NCBI GenBank assembly: GCA_016342285.1 | Contig: JAEINQ010000001.1 | Location: 1 to 64,000 of the forward strand | DNA length: 64,000 bases | Direction of reading: 5' to 3' | Source of the DNA: Desulfobacterales bacterium | GTDB taxonomy: Bacteria; Desulfobacterota; Desulfobacteria; Desulfobacterales; JAEINQ01 | Part shown: one piece after another, positions 1 through 9,484 of the stretch | How the letters are laid out: every line of letters begins with the position of its first letter | Numbering within the stretch: position 1 is the first letter of the stretch | Made by a program: the position numbers and the translations under genes | The notes under the pieces: model-generated | The model's database searches: none | Told to the model about the DNA's origin: nothing | Seen by the model: the letters and a program-made list of their open reading frames with translations, nothing else

Positions 1-77
1 AGTTCCGAGCCGCGAGAAGGCACCCTCCTGGCCCTGGCCGGCACCGTTTTACCCATATGAAACAGCGAAGAGCCAAA
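1..77 (-). repeat. 77-bp dispersed repeat, copy 1 (possible insertion-sequence end)
   Basis: Positions 1-77 are an exact reverse complement of 14295-14371. The match runs to the first base of the window, so this copy may continue to the left. It abuts the stop codon (78-80) of the neighbouring minus-strand gene. Read on the minus strand the outer end is GGCTCTTCGCTGTTTCATAT, which resembles ISL3-family terminal repeats beginning GGCTCTTC. The IS assignment is inference; the repeat itself is seen directly. Confidence 0.85.
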
Positions 78-581
78 CTATTTAATGGCCAAGGGCAAAG
101 CCACATTTTCGGAGTTCAATGTAACGGCCACGTCCGGGTCCGCGGCCACCCGGACCGGAATCTGCCAGGCAGCCTTGACCCCGGCAATCACCGCCGGGAA
201 TGTCACCAGAATATGATAATTACCGGGAGGAACCTCGGTAAACCGAAAGCTTCCGTCTTCCGTGGTCAGGGTGGTGGCCACCACAAACCCGGGATTACCC
301 ATGCGTTTTTGGACGTTGACAAAAAAGCGAAGGTGCAGATCGTTGATGCGGTCCCTTCGGACGAAAAAGGGGAGATCGGAAGGGATGTCGCCCATGGGGA
401 CGGCAACCGCCTCGGTGGTCAGGAGCACCCGGATCCAGTCACCGTGGGCCGTGGAACCGTCCCCGAGCTCAATGCCGAGGACGCCGCTGATTGTGGCGCC
501 GGGATCTGCCGCCGCAAAACCGCCGGCCAGGGGGATCGTCGCCCATAGAAAAACGATGACGAACCATCGCAAAAGGTTCAT
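78..581 (-). CDS. Small exported protein with carboxypeptidase-regulatory-like beta-sandwich
   Basis: The protein has 167 residues. The start is ATG at 581, preceded by TTGGAGG 7 nt upstream; a longer frame to 701 lacks such a site. The N-terminus (MNLLRWFVIVFLWATIPLAG, then AAADPG) is a typical Sec signal peptide. The middle segment TTEDGSFRFTEVPPGNYHIL matches the core of carboxypeptidase regulatory-like (CarboxypepD_reg) domains, an Ig-like fold found in secreted and outer-membrane proteins. No catalytic motif is visible, so the role is probably structural or binding in the envelope. The gene lies 125 bp downstream of the helicase gene on the same strand and ends exactly where the terminal repeat begins. 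Confidence 0.75.
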   Translation of the reverse strand: MNLLRWFVIVFLWATIPLAGGFAAADPGATISGVLGIELGDGSTAHGDWIRVLLTTEAVAVPMGDIPSDLPFFVRRDRINDLHLRFFVNVQKRMGNPGFVVATTLTTEDGSFRFTEVPPGNYHILVTFPAVIAGVKAAWQIPVRVAADPDVAVTLNSENVALPLAIK

Positions 582-706
582 TTGCTTGCCTCCAAGCTGG
601 CGTGGTCGCCGGTGGCAATCCCGGCCGGTCAGTGCCGGTGACGGCCTGCGGCGGACTTTAATGGGGCTATCAGTATACGCCCGGAGGGTCCTATTTGTCA
701 AAAAGG

Positions 707-2569
707 CTACAGGTCCATTGCTTCATCGATCTCGTCGATGAATCGGCTTCTAGGGTTGTACTGCCCCTTTCGGTAGGATGACGAGCAAAGATAGAGATAT
801 TTTTCGGCCCGGGTCACGGAAACGTACATGAGCCGGCGCTCTTCTTCCAGGGCCGATTCGGTCTCCATGGACCGCCAGTGTGGGAAAAGCTGTTCTTCAC
901 AGCCGACCACGAAAACCGCCTGAAATTCCAGCCCCTTGGCGGCATGAACCGTCGCCATGTTCACCGCAAGATCGCTCGGCGCCCCATCGTCTTCGCCCTT
1001 GTCCTCCTTGACCAGGGCCGCCTCCTCGAGATAGTCGAGCAGGGTCGTTTTGGCAGCGGCCACATGGAGAAGCTGCTCAATGTTTTCCTCCCGGGCCGTT
1101 ACCTCCATGGCGCCGCCCTTGGCGTAGTGCAGCAGGTGGTCCATGTAGCCGGTCTGCTCGATAACCGTGCGGATAGCCTCAGCCGGGTTCATGTCACGAA
1201 TCTCATCCAACACTGTCATGACCTGCTCCAAAGCCTTGTAGATCTTGGGCGGCAGCAATTTTTCCCTCAGGGCCTGGCGGGTGGCGTCCTGAAGACCCAT
1301 GGTGCCGGATTTCATCTGAGCCAGCTTGGCGATGGTGCCCGGGCCGATGCCGCGTTTGGGGGTGTTGACGATTCGCTCAAAGGAGACGTCGTCTTTGGAA
1401 AACACGGCAGCGGTCAGATAGCCGTTGATATCCATGATTTCCTTGCGCTCGAAAAATCCCCGCCCGCCCAGCATGTGGTAGGGGATGCCCCGGCTGCGGA
1501 AAACCTGCTCAAAGGGGAGCGAGCAGAATTTGGTCCGGTAAAGCACGACCATTCGGTCTCGGCGCAGGCCCATGGACTCAAGAACCTGAATCTTCCGGGC
1601 CACCCAACCGGCCTCTTCCTTGTCGTCGAAAAAGCTGTGTAGCTCCACCACCCCGCCGCGTTGGTCGGAAAAGCAGCGCTTTTCCATGCGATGGGCGTTG
1701 TGATCGATCAGATCGTTGGCGATCTGCACGATTTCGTCCGCCGACCGAAAATTTTGTTCCAGCCGATAGATCTTGGCGTCCGGGTAGGCCGTGGCAAATG
1801 AGAGGAAATGATCCACATTGCTGCCCCGAAAGGAATAGATGGCCTGCCAGTCGTCCCCCACGCAAAAAAGGTTGCCGTCACGCATGAGCAGACGGCTCAA
1901 CTCCTCCTGGAGATTGTTGGTGTCCTGGTATTCGTCCACCAGCAGGTAATCGAAACGCTCCCGGTACTGCCGGCAAATCTCCGTGTGATCCCGGAGCAGA
2001 TCCCGGGTGAGCAGCAGGATGTTGTCGAAATCCACGGCGTTTCGGTCCTTGAGCGCCCGTTCGTATAGCCCAAAGGCATCGGCCAGCCGCAGCCCGCCGA
2101 CCCAGGGGTGTTGGTCGAAATAGGCTGCCGGAGCCCCGGAATTTTTGGCATTGGAAATCTCGGTCATGACGGCCCCGACATGTTTTTTGTCCCGGTTCAT
2201 CCGGCCGACCACGATCTCTTTGACGATTTTTTTCTGCTGATAGGTGTCGTAGACCTGCAAGGGCGGGTCGAAGCCCAGCAGGCGGCAGTGGGCCTTGAGA
2301 ATGCGAAAACAGGCCGAGTGGTAGGTCCGGACCCAGGGGAACCGGCTCAGGGGCAGCCCGGTGATGCGAACCAGGCGAAATTTCATCTCGTCGGCCGCCT
2401 TGTTGGTAAAGGTGATGGCGAGAATCCGCTCCGGCTCACAGCCGCCGGCGACCAGATGGGCGATCTTGGCGGTCAGGGTGCGGGTCTTGCCGGAACCGGC
2501 ACCGGCCACCACCAGGGCAGGGGACCCGGCATGGACCACCGCGGCCCGCTGCTGGTCAGTTAATTCCAT
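707..2569 (-). CDS. UvrD/Rep/PcrA-type superfamily 1 DNA helicase
   Basis: The protein has 620 residues. It is an ATP-dependent 3'-5' helicase of the UvrD/PcrA/Rep class, acting in DNA repair and replication restart. Visible motifs are the Q motif region (LTDQQRAAV), Walker A (AGAGSGKT), Walker B (LLVDEYQDTN), motif III (GDDWQAIYSFRG), motif V (VHAAKGLEFQAVFVVG) and motif VI (EERRLMYVSVTRA). The start at 2569 (MELTDQQRAAV) fits the family and has AGGAA upstream. The length is at the short end for UvrD/PcrA and the long Tudor-like C-terminal tail is missing, so it is closer to Rep or an accessory helicase. It is transcribed divergently from sat. Confidence 0.9.
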   Translation of the reverse strand: MELTDQQRAAVVHAGSPALVVAGAGSGKTRTLTAKIAHLVAGGCEPERILAITFTNKAADEMKFRLVRITGLPLSRFPWVRTYHSACFRILKAHCRLLGFDPPLQVYDTYQQKKIVKEIVVGRMNRDKKHVGAVMTEISNAKNSGAPAAYFDQHPWVGGLRLADAFGLYERALKDRNAVDFDNILLLTRDLLRDHTEICRQYRERFDYLLVDEYQDTNNLQEELSRLLMRDGNLFCVGDDWQAIYSFRGSNVDHFLSFATAYPDAKIYRLEQNFRSADEIVQIANDLIDHNAHRMEKRCFSDQRGGVVELHSFFDDKEEAGWVARKIQVLESMGLRRDRMVVLYRTKFCSLPFEQVFRSRGIPYHMLGGRGFFERKEIMDINGYLTAAVFSKDDVSFERIVNTPKRGIGPGTIAKLAQMKSGTMGLQDATRQALREKLLPPKIYKALEQVMTVLDEIRDMNPAEAIRTVIEQTGYMDHLLHYAKGGAMEVTAREENIEQLLHVAAAKTTLLDYLEEAALVKEDKGEDDGAPSDLAVNMATVHAAKGLEFQAVFVVGCEEQLFPHWRSMETESALEEERRLMYVSVTRAEKYLYLCSSSYRKGQYNPRSRFIDEIDEAMDL

Positions 2570-2802
2570 GGGTTTGGTTCCTGAACATTTTTGAGTTTTC
2601 GATCCGTCCGCAAGATACCGACCATCCAGGCTCCCGGTCACGAAAAGCCGGAACCATAGGCGATTTTTCGGGCCATGTCAAAGTCGGGCGGCGAGACCGG
2701 GTCCGGTCGGTTTGGCGCCCGGTCCAAATGCTCGTGAATTCAAAGGGTTGATAATCAAAGACCACGGCCCCGGCAAAGTGCCCGGACCGGTTGGGTTTCT
2801 GC

Positions 2803-2829
2803 TTGACAAACCGGGTCTTCCCTTATAAT
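2803..2829 (+). promoter_or_regulatory. sigma70-type promoter of sat
   Basis: A perfect TTGACA (2803-2808) and a perfect TATAAT (2824-2829) are separated by 15 bp, which is short, about 80 bp before the sat start codon. Strong consensus boxes suit a highly expressed catabolic gene. Confidence 0.7.
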
Positions 2830-2913
2830 TTGCATTCTTTGAATCATCGACACAGAATGTTTCTGGGGAAATAAACCCTCAAATCACACCACATTGAAAG
2901 GAGATCGGAACTC

Positions 2914-4188
2914 ATGTCAAATTTAGTAGCCCCCCATGGTGGAAAAGGCCTGACCGTCTGCCTGCTCGAAGGCGCGGAGCGTGATGCTGAACTCAAAAAG
3001 GCCGCAGGCCTGAAAAAAGTCACCATCAGCGGCCGGGTCAAAGGCGACCTCATCATGATCGGCATCGGCGGGTTCAGCCCCCTGACCGGATTCATGACCA
3101 AGGCGGACTGGAAAGGTGTCTGTGAAAACTTTCTGACGGCCGACGGCACCTTCTGGCCGGTACCGGTCATGCTGGACGCCGCCAAGGAAGAGGCCGCCGG
3201 AATCGCTGTCGGCGACGAAATTGCCCTTTACGACGCCGAGGGTGACGAGATCATGGCCACCATGAAGGTCACCGAAGCGTTCGAGCTGACCGACGAAGAA
3301 AAAACGTGGGAATGTGAAAAAGTCTTCATGGGTGAAGGCACCCCCACCGCCGAAGACTTCTGGAAAATCGCCAAGGAAGATCACCCCGGCGTCCAGATGG
3401 TCATGCAACAGAAAGAGATCTCCCTGGCCGGCCCGGTCAAGGTCCTCAGCGAAGGTGAATACCCCGTCAAGTACGCCGGTGTTTACCATCGGCCGTCCGA
3501 GTCCCGCGCCATTTTCGATGAAAAGGGCTGGAGCGAAGTGGCCGCCCTGCAGTTGAGAAACCCCATGCACCGCTCCCACGAGTACCTGTGCAAGATCGCC
3601 GTGGAAGTCTGCGACGGCGTCTACATTCATTCGCTGGTCGGCAATCTGAAGCCCGGCGATATTCCGGCCGAAACCCGGGTCAAATGCATCGACTCCCTGG
3701 TGAAAAACTACTTTGTCGAAGCCAACGTGGTCCAGGGCGGCTATCCGCTGGACATGCGCTACGCCGGTCCCCGTGAAGGCCTGCTGCATGCCACCTTCCG
3801 CCAGAACTACGGCTGCTCCAAGATGATCATCGGCCGTGACCATGCCGGTGTGGGTGATTTCTACGGCATGTTTGAAGCCCAGACCATCTTTGACAAGATC
3901 CCGGCCCCGGCCGAGGCCGGCAAAGCCCTGCTGTGCACCCCGCTCAAAATCGACTGGACCTTCTACTGCCACAAATGCGACGGCATGGCCTCCCTCAGGA
4001 CCTGCCCCCACGGCAAGGAAGACCGCGTGCTGCTCTCCGGCACCATGCTTCGCAAGATGCTCAGCGAAGGCGGCGATCTGCCCGATCACTTTGGCCGTGA
4101 CGAGGTTGTCGTCATTTTGCGCGAGTACTACCAAGGCCTTACCGAAAAGGTCGAGATCAAGACCCATAAGGCGGCCCTGGGCGACTAA
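2914..4188 (+). CDS. sat: Sulfate adenylyltransferase (ATP sulfurylase)
   Basis: The protein has 424 residues, as usual for homo-oligomeric dissimilatory ATP sulfurylases. It activates sulfate with ATP to adenylylsulfate (APS) and pyrophosphate, the first cytoplasmic step of sulfate respiration. The substrate-binding motif [12 protein letters not shown] (QxRNPxHxxHE) is at about residues 212-223, and the second motif [11 protein letters not shown] is at about 307-317. A Cys set follows ([16 protein letters not shown]), typical of the zinc-binding type in sulfate reducers. AAAGGAGA precedes the start. It has its own promoter and faces the aprBA-qmoABC operon convergently across shared terminators. 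Confidence 0.98.
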   Translation: MSNLVAPHGGKGLTVCLLEGAERDAELKKAAGLKKVTISGRVKGDLIMIGIGGFSPLTGFMTKADWKGVCENFLTADGTFWPVPVMLDAAKEEAAGIAVGDEIALYDAEGDEIMATMKVTEAFELTDEEKTWECEKVFMGEGTPTAEDFWKIAKEDHPGVQMVMQQKEISLAGPVKVLSEGEYPVKYAGVYHRPSESRAIFDEKGWSEVAALQLRNPMHRSHEYLCKIAVEVCDGVYIHSLVGNLKPGDIPAETRVKCIDSLVKNYFVEANVVQGGYPLDMRYAGPREGLLHATFRQNYGCSKMIIGRDHAGVGDFYGMFEAQTIFDKIPAPAEAGKALLCTPLKIDWTFYCHKCDGMASLRTCPHGKEDRVLLSGTMLRKMLSEGGDLPDHFGRDEVVVILREYYQGLTEKVEIKTHKAALGD

Positions 4189-4217
4189 CCTCGCTTAGAC
4201 ACCGCAACCGTAAAAAG

Positions 4218-4255
4218 AGGGGTAGATGCCACGTGCGGCATCTGCCCCTTTTTTT
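4218..4255. terminator. Bidirectional intrinsic terminator after sat
   Basis: A 13-bp stem (4218-4230 with 4237-4249, one G-T pair) has a 6-nt loop. It is followed by seven T on the plus strand (4249-4255) and preceded by five A (4212-4216), so it can also act on transcripts from the minus strand. Confidence 0.85.
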
Positions 4256-4257
4256 AG

Positions 4258-4350
4258 GGTTCAAGGATTCCAGGGGTCGAGGGTTCCAGGTTGCAAAATG
4301 AACCGACGTGCGGATCCCGCCCCTTGAACCCTCGAACCCTTGAACCCTCA
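4258..4350. repeat. GGTTCAAGG-type imperfect inverted repeat
   Basis: The left part carries GGGTTCAAGGATTCCAG and GTCGAGGGTTCC. The right part carries CCTTGAACCCTCGAACCC and TTGAACCCTC. Together they form an imperfect inverted repeat of simple 8-10 bp units. A related short tract (GTTCAAGGTTCAAGG) occurs at about 14383-14398. No coding capacity is seen. Confidence 0.5.
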
Positions 4351-4351
4351 C

Positions 4352-4393
4352 CAACAGAAAAAGGCCGGCGAAATCGCCGGCCTTTTTCTGTTG
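4352..4393 (-). terminator. Perfect 19-bp hairpin downstream of qmoC
   Basis: Bases 4352-4370 pair perfectly with 4375-4393 around a 4-nt AAAT loop. The stem includes AAAAA/TTTTT tracts, so it can terminate in either direction. It lies 24 bp past the qmoC stop and probably ends the aprBA-qmoABC transcript. Confidence 0.8.
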
Positions 4394-4416
4394 GGTGATG
4401 CCTGTTTCTTTGGGGT

Positions 4417-5550
4417 CTATTTTCGTCCCGCGTACTCCGCATAGGCCATGGCCAAGGTCCGGTAGACCAGGTGGGCCAGTTTGGAAAACGGCAGGTAGAC
4501 AAAGAGGCTGAACACAAAGACCAGGTGGAGAAAGTAAATGAAGTAGGAGATCCCTGCCATGTCGGCCAGCCGGGTCATTTCGGCCAGCATACCGGTTGCG
4601 CCCAGGGCCAGGGCCAACCCGATCAGCTGCCAGTCGGCGTAGGTGGTCACTTCGTCTTTTTTGGCCAGGCGGTTTCGGATCATCAGGCAACTTCCGATGA
4701 CCAGCGATACGCCGGCGACGTTGGCCAGCCACTTGACCGGGTTGAGCTGGGAGTAGGGTCCGTGGATCTGGAAAACGTAGAGCACCACGAAGAAAATACT
4801 GGTGACGATAAACAGCCCGATGAATCCGAACAAAACCATCATATGGGCTGTGGCCCGGTCCCGGTTCTCTCCGCATTCGTTGAACTTGTCATGTTTGATG
4901 ATGGTGGGAATGATGCGGATCAGGGCTTCAATGAATCCCCGCGGATCAATGGTCTCCTTGTCGGTCTTGCCTTCGAGCAGCGCATTGGCGTGAATGTCTG
5001 CCAAAAACCGCTTGATTCCCAGGGCGAATACCGCCACGGTCCAGATGGAGGCCGGGATCATGAAAATGTCCACCAGCCAGGTAGAAAAAAAGTGGCCATG
5101 GGCGATTTCGTCGCCCCCCGGCGTAAAATCAAGCAGGCCGGTGATCAGCCCGACAATGATAAAGGCAATGGCGGGGATTGCCAGCAGCAGGGGCAATTTC
5201 TTCGGATCGGCCACTGCCTTGGCAACGGCCTTGGGGGTCCCGTACTCGCCGATGGCATACATGCGAATAGCGGCGAGCACATCACCTGGTTTGGCACCCC
5301 TCGGGCACAAGGTGGAACAGTCGCCGCAGTTGTGGCAAAGCCAGATATCAGCGTTTCCCAACAGCCGGTCCTTGAGCCCCCAGGACGCGGCGATCATTTC
5401 CTTTCGCGGAAAAGGCTTGTTATCAGGGGAAATAGGACAGGCCACGGAACAGGTGGCACACTGGAAACACTTTTTCAGGTCCCCGGCCCCGAGATTGGTC
5501 AATTCATTTATAAACCCGATATCGGGTTCGACAAAATATGTTTCAGCCAT
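4417..5550 (-). CDS. qmoC: Quinone-interacting membrane-bound oxidoreductase subunit QmoC
   Basis: The protein has 377 residues and is the membrane subunit of QmoABC, which passes electrons from menaquinol to AprAB. The N-terminal part (about 1-110) is HdrC-like with two 4Fe-4S sets, CFQCATCSVACP and CHNCGDCSTLCP. The C-terminal part is HdrE/NarI-like, with several hydrophobic segments (for example LLLAIPAIAFIIVGLITGLL, and MVLFGFIGLFIVTSIFFVVL) that should hold haem b. GGAGGT lies 9 nt before the ATG. It is the last gene of the aprBA-qmoABC cluster. The HdrC-HdrE fusion is the known architecture of QmoC. Confidence 0.95.
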   Translation of the reverse strand: MAETYFVEPDIGFINELTNLGAGDLKKCFQCATCSVACPISPDNKPFPRKEMIAASWGLKDRLLGNADIWLCHNCGDCSTLCPRGAKPGDVLAAIRMYAIGEYGTPKAVAKAVADPKKLPLLLAIPAIAFIIVGLITGLLDFTPGGDEIAHGHFFSTWLVDIFMIPASIWTVAVFALGIKRFLADIHANALLEGKTDKETIDPRGFIEALIRIIPTIIKHDKFNECGENRDRATAHMMVLFGFIGLFIVTSIFFVVLYVFQIHGPYSQLNPVKWLANVAGVSLVIGSCLMIRNRLAKKDEVTTYADWQLIGLALALGATGMLAEMTRLADMAGISYFIYFLHLVFVFSLFVYLPFSKLAHLVYRTLAMAYAEYAGRK

Positions 5551-5606
5551 TTAAATTACCTCCTCAATCGGCAACGCGAAATTCGAATTTGAACCGATGC
5601 CACCAG

Positions 5607-7943
5607 TTAGAAACCCTTGAAGGGGTTCGGGCCCAGGTCTTCGATCATCTCAACGAAGTCGTTGATGATCTTCGGGATTTTGTCGTATTCGTCAATGGCG
5701 ACCTGGAACTGGGCCACCCGCTCTTCTTCCAAGGCCAGACTGGCCAGGGCATCGCCGATCTTCTTCATGCGGATTTCCGCCAGTTCGCTCCCCTTGACAA
5801 AGTGACACTGGTAGTCGTCACCGTGCTTACAGCCCAAGAGGAAAACCCCGTCCAGACCCTGGGAAAGTGAATCCTTGATCCAGATGACGTTGACCGAACC
5901 GAGGCATCGCACCGGAATCAGGCGGACATCGGCCGAGTAGCTGTAACCGTTCATGGCGGCCATATCCAGGGCCGGCAGGGCGTCGTTTTCACAGACCAGG
6001 CCCAGGATCCGCATGGGCGGTTCATTGTAGTCGTCTTCCGACGGAACCCCGATGGCTTTGACCTGGGAGCCGATGCTGTCGATATTGTAGTCGGCAAAAC
6101 CGATGATCCGCTCCGGGCAGGCGCCCATGCAGGTCCCGCAACGACGGCAGCGGGTCGGGTTTGGTTTCGGAGTTCCTTTTTCGTCATCGTCCAAGGCGCC
6201 GAAGGGGCATTCCTCGGTGCAGCGTTTGCACTGGGTGCAGCGTTGAAAGAAGAAGTCCGGAAAGGTCATGTCCCCGCTTCGCGGATGAACCGCCACGCCG
6301 CGGTTAACCGACTCCACGCACTGAATGGCCTTGAGGGCCGCACCGGTAGCGTCTTCCACCGACTCTTCCACCGTCATGGAGCGACGAACGCCTCCGGCCG
6401 AATAGATGCCGGTCCGCTGGGTTTCGTAAGGAAAGCAGATGAAGTTGGAATCCACATAGCCGCCAAAGAGATCAATGTCCCGAAATCCCGGCCCTTGCCG
6501 GTAGGCCAGGTTGACCACCGGATCGTCGGCCGTGGCCGGAACCATGCCGGTGGCCAGAACCACCAGATCCGCTTTGATATGAATGCTTTCTCCCAGCAGG
6601 GTGTCGCTGGCGCTGACGACCAGGCCACTGGCGTTCTTGGTAACGGTGGCCACTTCCCCCTTGGTCATGAAGATGCCCGGATCCTGCTGAATGCTCTTAT
6701 AAAAGTTTTCCTGAAGACCCGGTGTCCGCATGTGCTGGTAAATGATAAAGGCCTTGCCGTCTTCGTAATCTTCACGGACATACTTGGCCTGCTTCAGAGA
6801 GACCAGGCTGGTAACGGCACCGGTATAGGCAAAATCGGCGTCGCTTCCCTGTCCCGGACTCTGAATGAAGACCACGCTTTTGGCTGCCTTGCCGTCGGAT
6901 GGGCGGGTAATCTTGCCCTCTTTGGCAATTTTTTCAAACTGGGCGTTGGTGACCACGTCAGGGCTTTCACCGAAACCCAGGTGAGCGAATTCGCCATCGG
7001 TTGGCTGGTAGGGTTGCCATCCGGCCGCCAGGATCACGGCGCCAAAAAGCTCTCCATCGGGATCGAGCTGGAGAATGTCCGTTTTGCCGGTGTTGTATTC
7101 CTTGTAAACCTCGGCCAGCTTCTCGACGTCGAACTCCTTGCCGCTTTCGTCCACCTTCATCTCTTCGGGCAGGGGGTAGGGAACGTCAAAGGGGATCTTT
7201 TCGCCCGGTTTCTTAAAAGTCACGGTAAACTCGCCCGGTTGACCGGCCACACGGGCCACCACGGTTTCAATCTTGACGGTGATCTTGGCATTGGCCTCCA
7301 CCTGCTGAATGAGATTGCCCACCACCGGAGCGACCAGCGTTTCGTACTGGCCGTCCATGGGAAGCTGGCTGCGCCAGTGGGTGGCATGGCCGCCCAGGGC
7401 GGACGCTTTTTCAACGATGGTTACCTCATAGCCGGTCTTGGCCGCGTCAAGGGCCGCCGACATACCGGTCACGCCGCCGCCGATCACCAGGATCTTGCGG
7501 GAGATGCTGTCCAACAATTGGGGCTCGGGCACGGTCACCTTCTCCACCCGGGCCATGCCCATCTTGATATAGTCTTCGGCCATCATCTGGACGCGGTCAA
7601 AGTTATCCTCGTCCGCCTTTTCTTCCTCGGTCAGGGCCGGGAACTCAGACCGCGGATGGGACCAGACCACGCCCTCGCGCAGGTTCACCCGCTCGACGAT
7701 GCATCCGGGGAACCGGAACACATCGAAGTTGACCCGGCGGGAGCAGGCGCCCAGCACCAGGGTGTTGGTCCCTTTTTCGTCAATGTCCTTTTGAATCAGC
7801 TCAAGGCCTTCCTTGCCGCAGAGAAATGCGTGGGTGGAAACCGGAAGTCCTTCTTCCTCGGGGACATCGCAAAGCGCCTTGATATCCAGGGCATCCCCGA
7901 TGCCACAGCCTGTGCAGATATATACACCGTATTTCTTGTCCAT
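5607..7943 (-). CDS. qmoB: Quinone-interacting oxidoreductase subunit QmoB (HdrA/MvhD-like)
   Basis: The protein has 778 residues and is a cytoplasmic flavin and iron-sulfur subunit of QmoABC. Visible in order: an N-terminal Cys motif (CTGCGIGDAL), an FAD-binding Rossmann motif (VIGGGVTGMSAALDAAKTG, about residues 151-169), a second flavin region (LVVLATGMVPA), two adjacent 4Fe-4S motifs (CTQCKRCTEECP and CRRCGTCMGACP, about 590-635), and a C-terminal MvhD-like domain (GVFLLGCKHGDDYQCHF). The length and fusion of HdrA with MvhD match known QmoB. It lies 10 nt downstream of qmoA and 56 nt upstream of qmoC. Confidence 0.96.
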   Translation of the reverse strand: MDKKYGVYICTGCGIGDALDIKALCDVPEEEGLPVSTHAFLCGKEGLELIQKDIDEKGTNTLVLGACSRRVNFDVFRFPGCIVERVNLREGVVWSHPRSEFPALTEEEKADEDNFDRVQMMAEDYIKMGMARVEKVTVPEPQLLDSISRKILVIGGGVTGMSAALDAAKTGYEVTIVEKASALGGHATHWRSQLPMDGQYETLVAPVVGNLIQQVEANAKITVKIETVVARVAGQPGEFTVTFKKPGEKIPFDVPYPLPEEMKVDESGKEFDVEKLAEVYKEYNTGKTDILQLDPDGELFGAVILAAGWQPYQPTDGEFAHLGFGESPDVVTNAQFEKIAKEGKITRPSDGKAAKSVVFIQSPGQGSDADFAYTGAVTSLVSLKQAKYVREDYEDGKAFIIYQHMRTPGLQENFYKSIQQDPGIFMTKGEVATVTKNASGLVVSASDTLLGESIHIKADLVVLATGMVPATADDPVVNLAYRQGPGFRDIDLFGGYVDSNFICFPYETQRTGIYSAGGVRRSMTVEESVEDATGAALKAIQCVESVNRGVAVHPRSGDMTFPDFFFQRCTQCKRCTEECPFGALDDDEKGTPKPNPTRCRRCGTCMGACPERIIGFADYNIDSIGSQVKAIGVPSEDDYNEPPMRILGLVCENDALPALDMAAMNGYSYSADVRLIPVRCLGSVNVIWIKDSLSQGLDGVFLLGCKHGDDYQCHFVKGSELAEIRMKKIGDALASLALEEERVAQFQVAIDEYDKIPKIINDFVEMIEDLGPNPFKGF

Positions 7944-7953
7944 GGATATCCTC

Positions 7954-9231
7954 CTACTTTCTCACCAGGGTTTGAATCGCTTTCAGGGCCATGCCGGTGG
8001 CATTCTGGTTGCTTGAATAAACATCGGCCGGCTTGTTGGCGCAGCCGGCGGCAAACATGCCGCCCTTGTCAAAATCATTGACCATGAAGCCGTCCTCGGT
8101 CACCTTCAGGTCCGCGGGAAGCTTGGTCGACGCGGCCGTGGGCTGCATACCGGTGGCCAGGACCACCATGTCCACGGTCTGGCGGATCTTCTCGCCGGTC
8201 ACGGCGTTTTCGGCCACCACGGTGATGGCCCCGGTGGCGGAATCCTCGCTCACCTCGGCGACTTTGCCCTTGATGAAGAAAACGTTTTCATCGGCCTTGA
8301 CGGTGTTGTAGAACTGCTCGTACCGTCGGCCCGGTGTGCGGATATCTATGTAGAAGATATAAATCTTGGCATCGGGATACTGCTCTCGAATATAGGTGGT
8401 CTGCTTCAGGGAGGCCATGCAGCAGATGTAGGAGCAATACGGCAGGTGGTTTTCATCCCGGGAGCCGGCACACTGGACAAAGGCCACGCTCTCGGGCGCC
8501 TTATCGTCGGAGGGGCGCAGAATCTTGCCGCCGGTGGGACCCGTAAGCGAAGCCAGGCGCTCCATCATCATGTTGGTGATGATGTTGGGGTACTGGCCGA
8601 ATCCCAGGTTGTCGATCCGGTTGGCATCGTAGGGCTCCCAGCCGGTGGCCCAGACCACGGCGCCGACCTTGAGGTCGATGGTCTTGGAGACCATGTCGAA
8701 ATCGACCGCGCCGTATTTGCAGGCGTCTTGGATCCGCTTGGCATCCTCAGTCCCCTTGACCTGGGGGGAGATGGCATAGCGGGCCGGAAAGGCCATGTCG
8801 CACGGCATGCAGGCCCCTTTGACCCGGTCCATGTCAAAGTTGAAGGCATTGGAGACTTCAGCCTGGCAGACCTTTTCACAATCGCCGCAACAGGTGCAGT
8901 TTTCGTTGACGTAGCGCGGATCGATCCGGACACTGGCCGTGTAATTGCCCGGGGTTCCATCAACCTTTTCCACCTCTGCCAGGGTGAACACCTTGATGTT
9001 GGGATTGTCCTTGATCCGTCGAAAATTGATCTCCAGACCGCAGGACGGGGGGCAGAGCTTGGGAAAATACTGGTTCAGTTGGGCCACTCTTCCTCCGAGA
9101 TAGGCATTCTTCTCGACCAGGAAGACCTCGTAACCCACTTCGGCGGCTTCGATGGCGGTAGTCAAACCGCTGATTCCGCCGCCGACGACCATGATGCTGC
9201 CGCTAGCCGGGGCTCCTTTGATTTCTGTCAT
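7954..9231 (-). CDS. qmoA: Quinone-interacting oxidoreductase subunit QmoA (HdrA-like flavoprotein)
   Basis: The protein has 425 residues. The start is ATG at 9231 (MTEIKGAPASG), with GGAGGG 5 nt upstream. The frame stays open to 9492 but that extension is unlike the family and covers the hairpin-rich spacer. The FAD motif is MVVGGGISGLTTAIEAAEVG (near residues 14-33), the Cys-containing segment is PPSCGLE, and the 4Fe-4S motif is CTCCGDCEKVC. The redox-linked loop CAGSRDENHLPYCSYICC is as in HdrA. QmoA and QmoB together relay electrons between QmoC and AprAB. Confidence 0.95.
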   Translation of the reverse strand: MTEIKGAPASGSIMVVGGGISGLTTAIEAAEVGYEVFLVEKNAYLGGRVAQLNQYFPKLCPPSCGLEINFRRIKDNPNIKVFTLAEVEKVDGTPGNYTASVRIDPRYVNENCTCCGDCEKVCQAEVSNAFNFDMDRVKGACMPCDMAFPARYAISPQVKGTEDAKRIQDACKYGAVDFDMVSKTIDLKVGAVVWATGWEPYDANRIDNLGFGQYPNIITNMMMERLASLTGPTGGKILRPSDDKAPESVAFVQCAGSRDENHLPYCSYICCMASLKQTTYIREQYPDAKIYIFYIDIRTPGRRYEQFYNTVKADENVFFIKGKVAEVSEDSATGAITVVAENAVTGEKIRQTVDMVVLATGMQPTAASTKLPADLKVTEDGFMVNDFDKGGMFAAGCANKPADVYSSNQNATGMALKAIQTLVRK

Positions 9232-9309
9232 GCTATCCCTCCGTGCAGTAAAATAAACGGTAAGTTTGAAAAAATGCCGGAATCGGGTTTCTCCCGAGCG
9301 ACACCGGCA

Positions 9310-9383
9310 TTGCCGTATCCCTATGCTTGAAGGATCCAGCCATTGCGGCTGCACTGAATCGTTCAAGCATCCGGATACGGCAA
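9310..9383. other. Long inverted repeat in the aprA-qmoA spacer
   Basis: Bases 9310-9320 pair with 9373-9383 and 9323-9331 pair with 9362-9370, giving 20 bp of stem with one 2x2 internal loop. The apical 30 nt contain GGATCC and a smaller GC-rich hairpin (AGCCATTGCGGCT). Smaller flanking hairpins occur at about 9263-9310 and 9385-9437. This lies in the 5' leader of qmoABC, after the aprA terminator, and could be a processing, stability or regulatory element. Confidence 0.7.
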
Positions 9384-9448
9384 GGCGGCCCGAAGACCCC
9401 TGCCAGTACTGACCAACGGGTTTCGGGCCTGCCGCCCGGTACCACTTA

Positions 9449-9484
9449 ATAAAAACCTCCAGGCGCCTTTCGGCACCTGGAGGC
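9449..9484 (-). terminator. Intrinsic terminator after aprA
   Basis: On the minus strand a 12-bp stem (9472-9483 with 9456-9467, one wobble) with a 4-nt loop is followed by five U (9451-9455). Transcription of qmoABC would then need read-through or its own promoter within 9232-9448. Confidence 0.85.

Noticed and set aside
2923..4167. Long antisense open frame opposite sat
   Set aside because: The sat frame has full family similarity; the antisense frame has none and results from GC-rich codon bias.
6243..8081. Long plus-strand open frame (over 600 codons) opposite qmoB
   Set aside because: qmoB carries all expected cofactor motifs; the antisense frame has no recognisable sequence.
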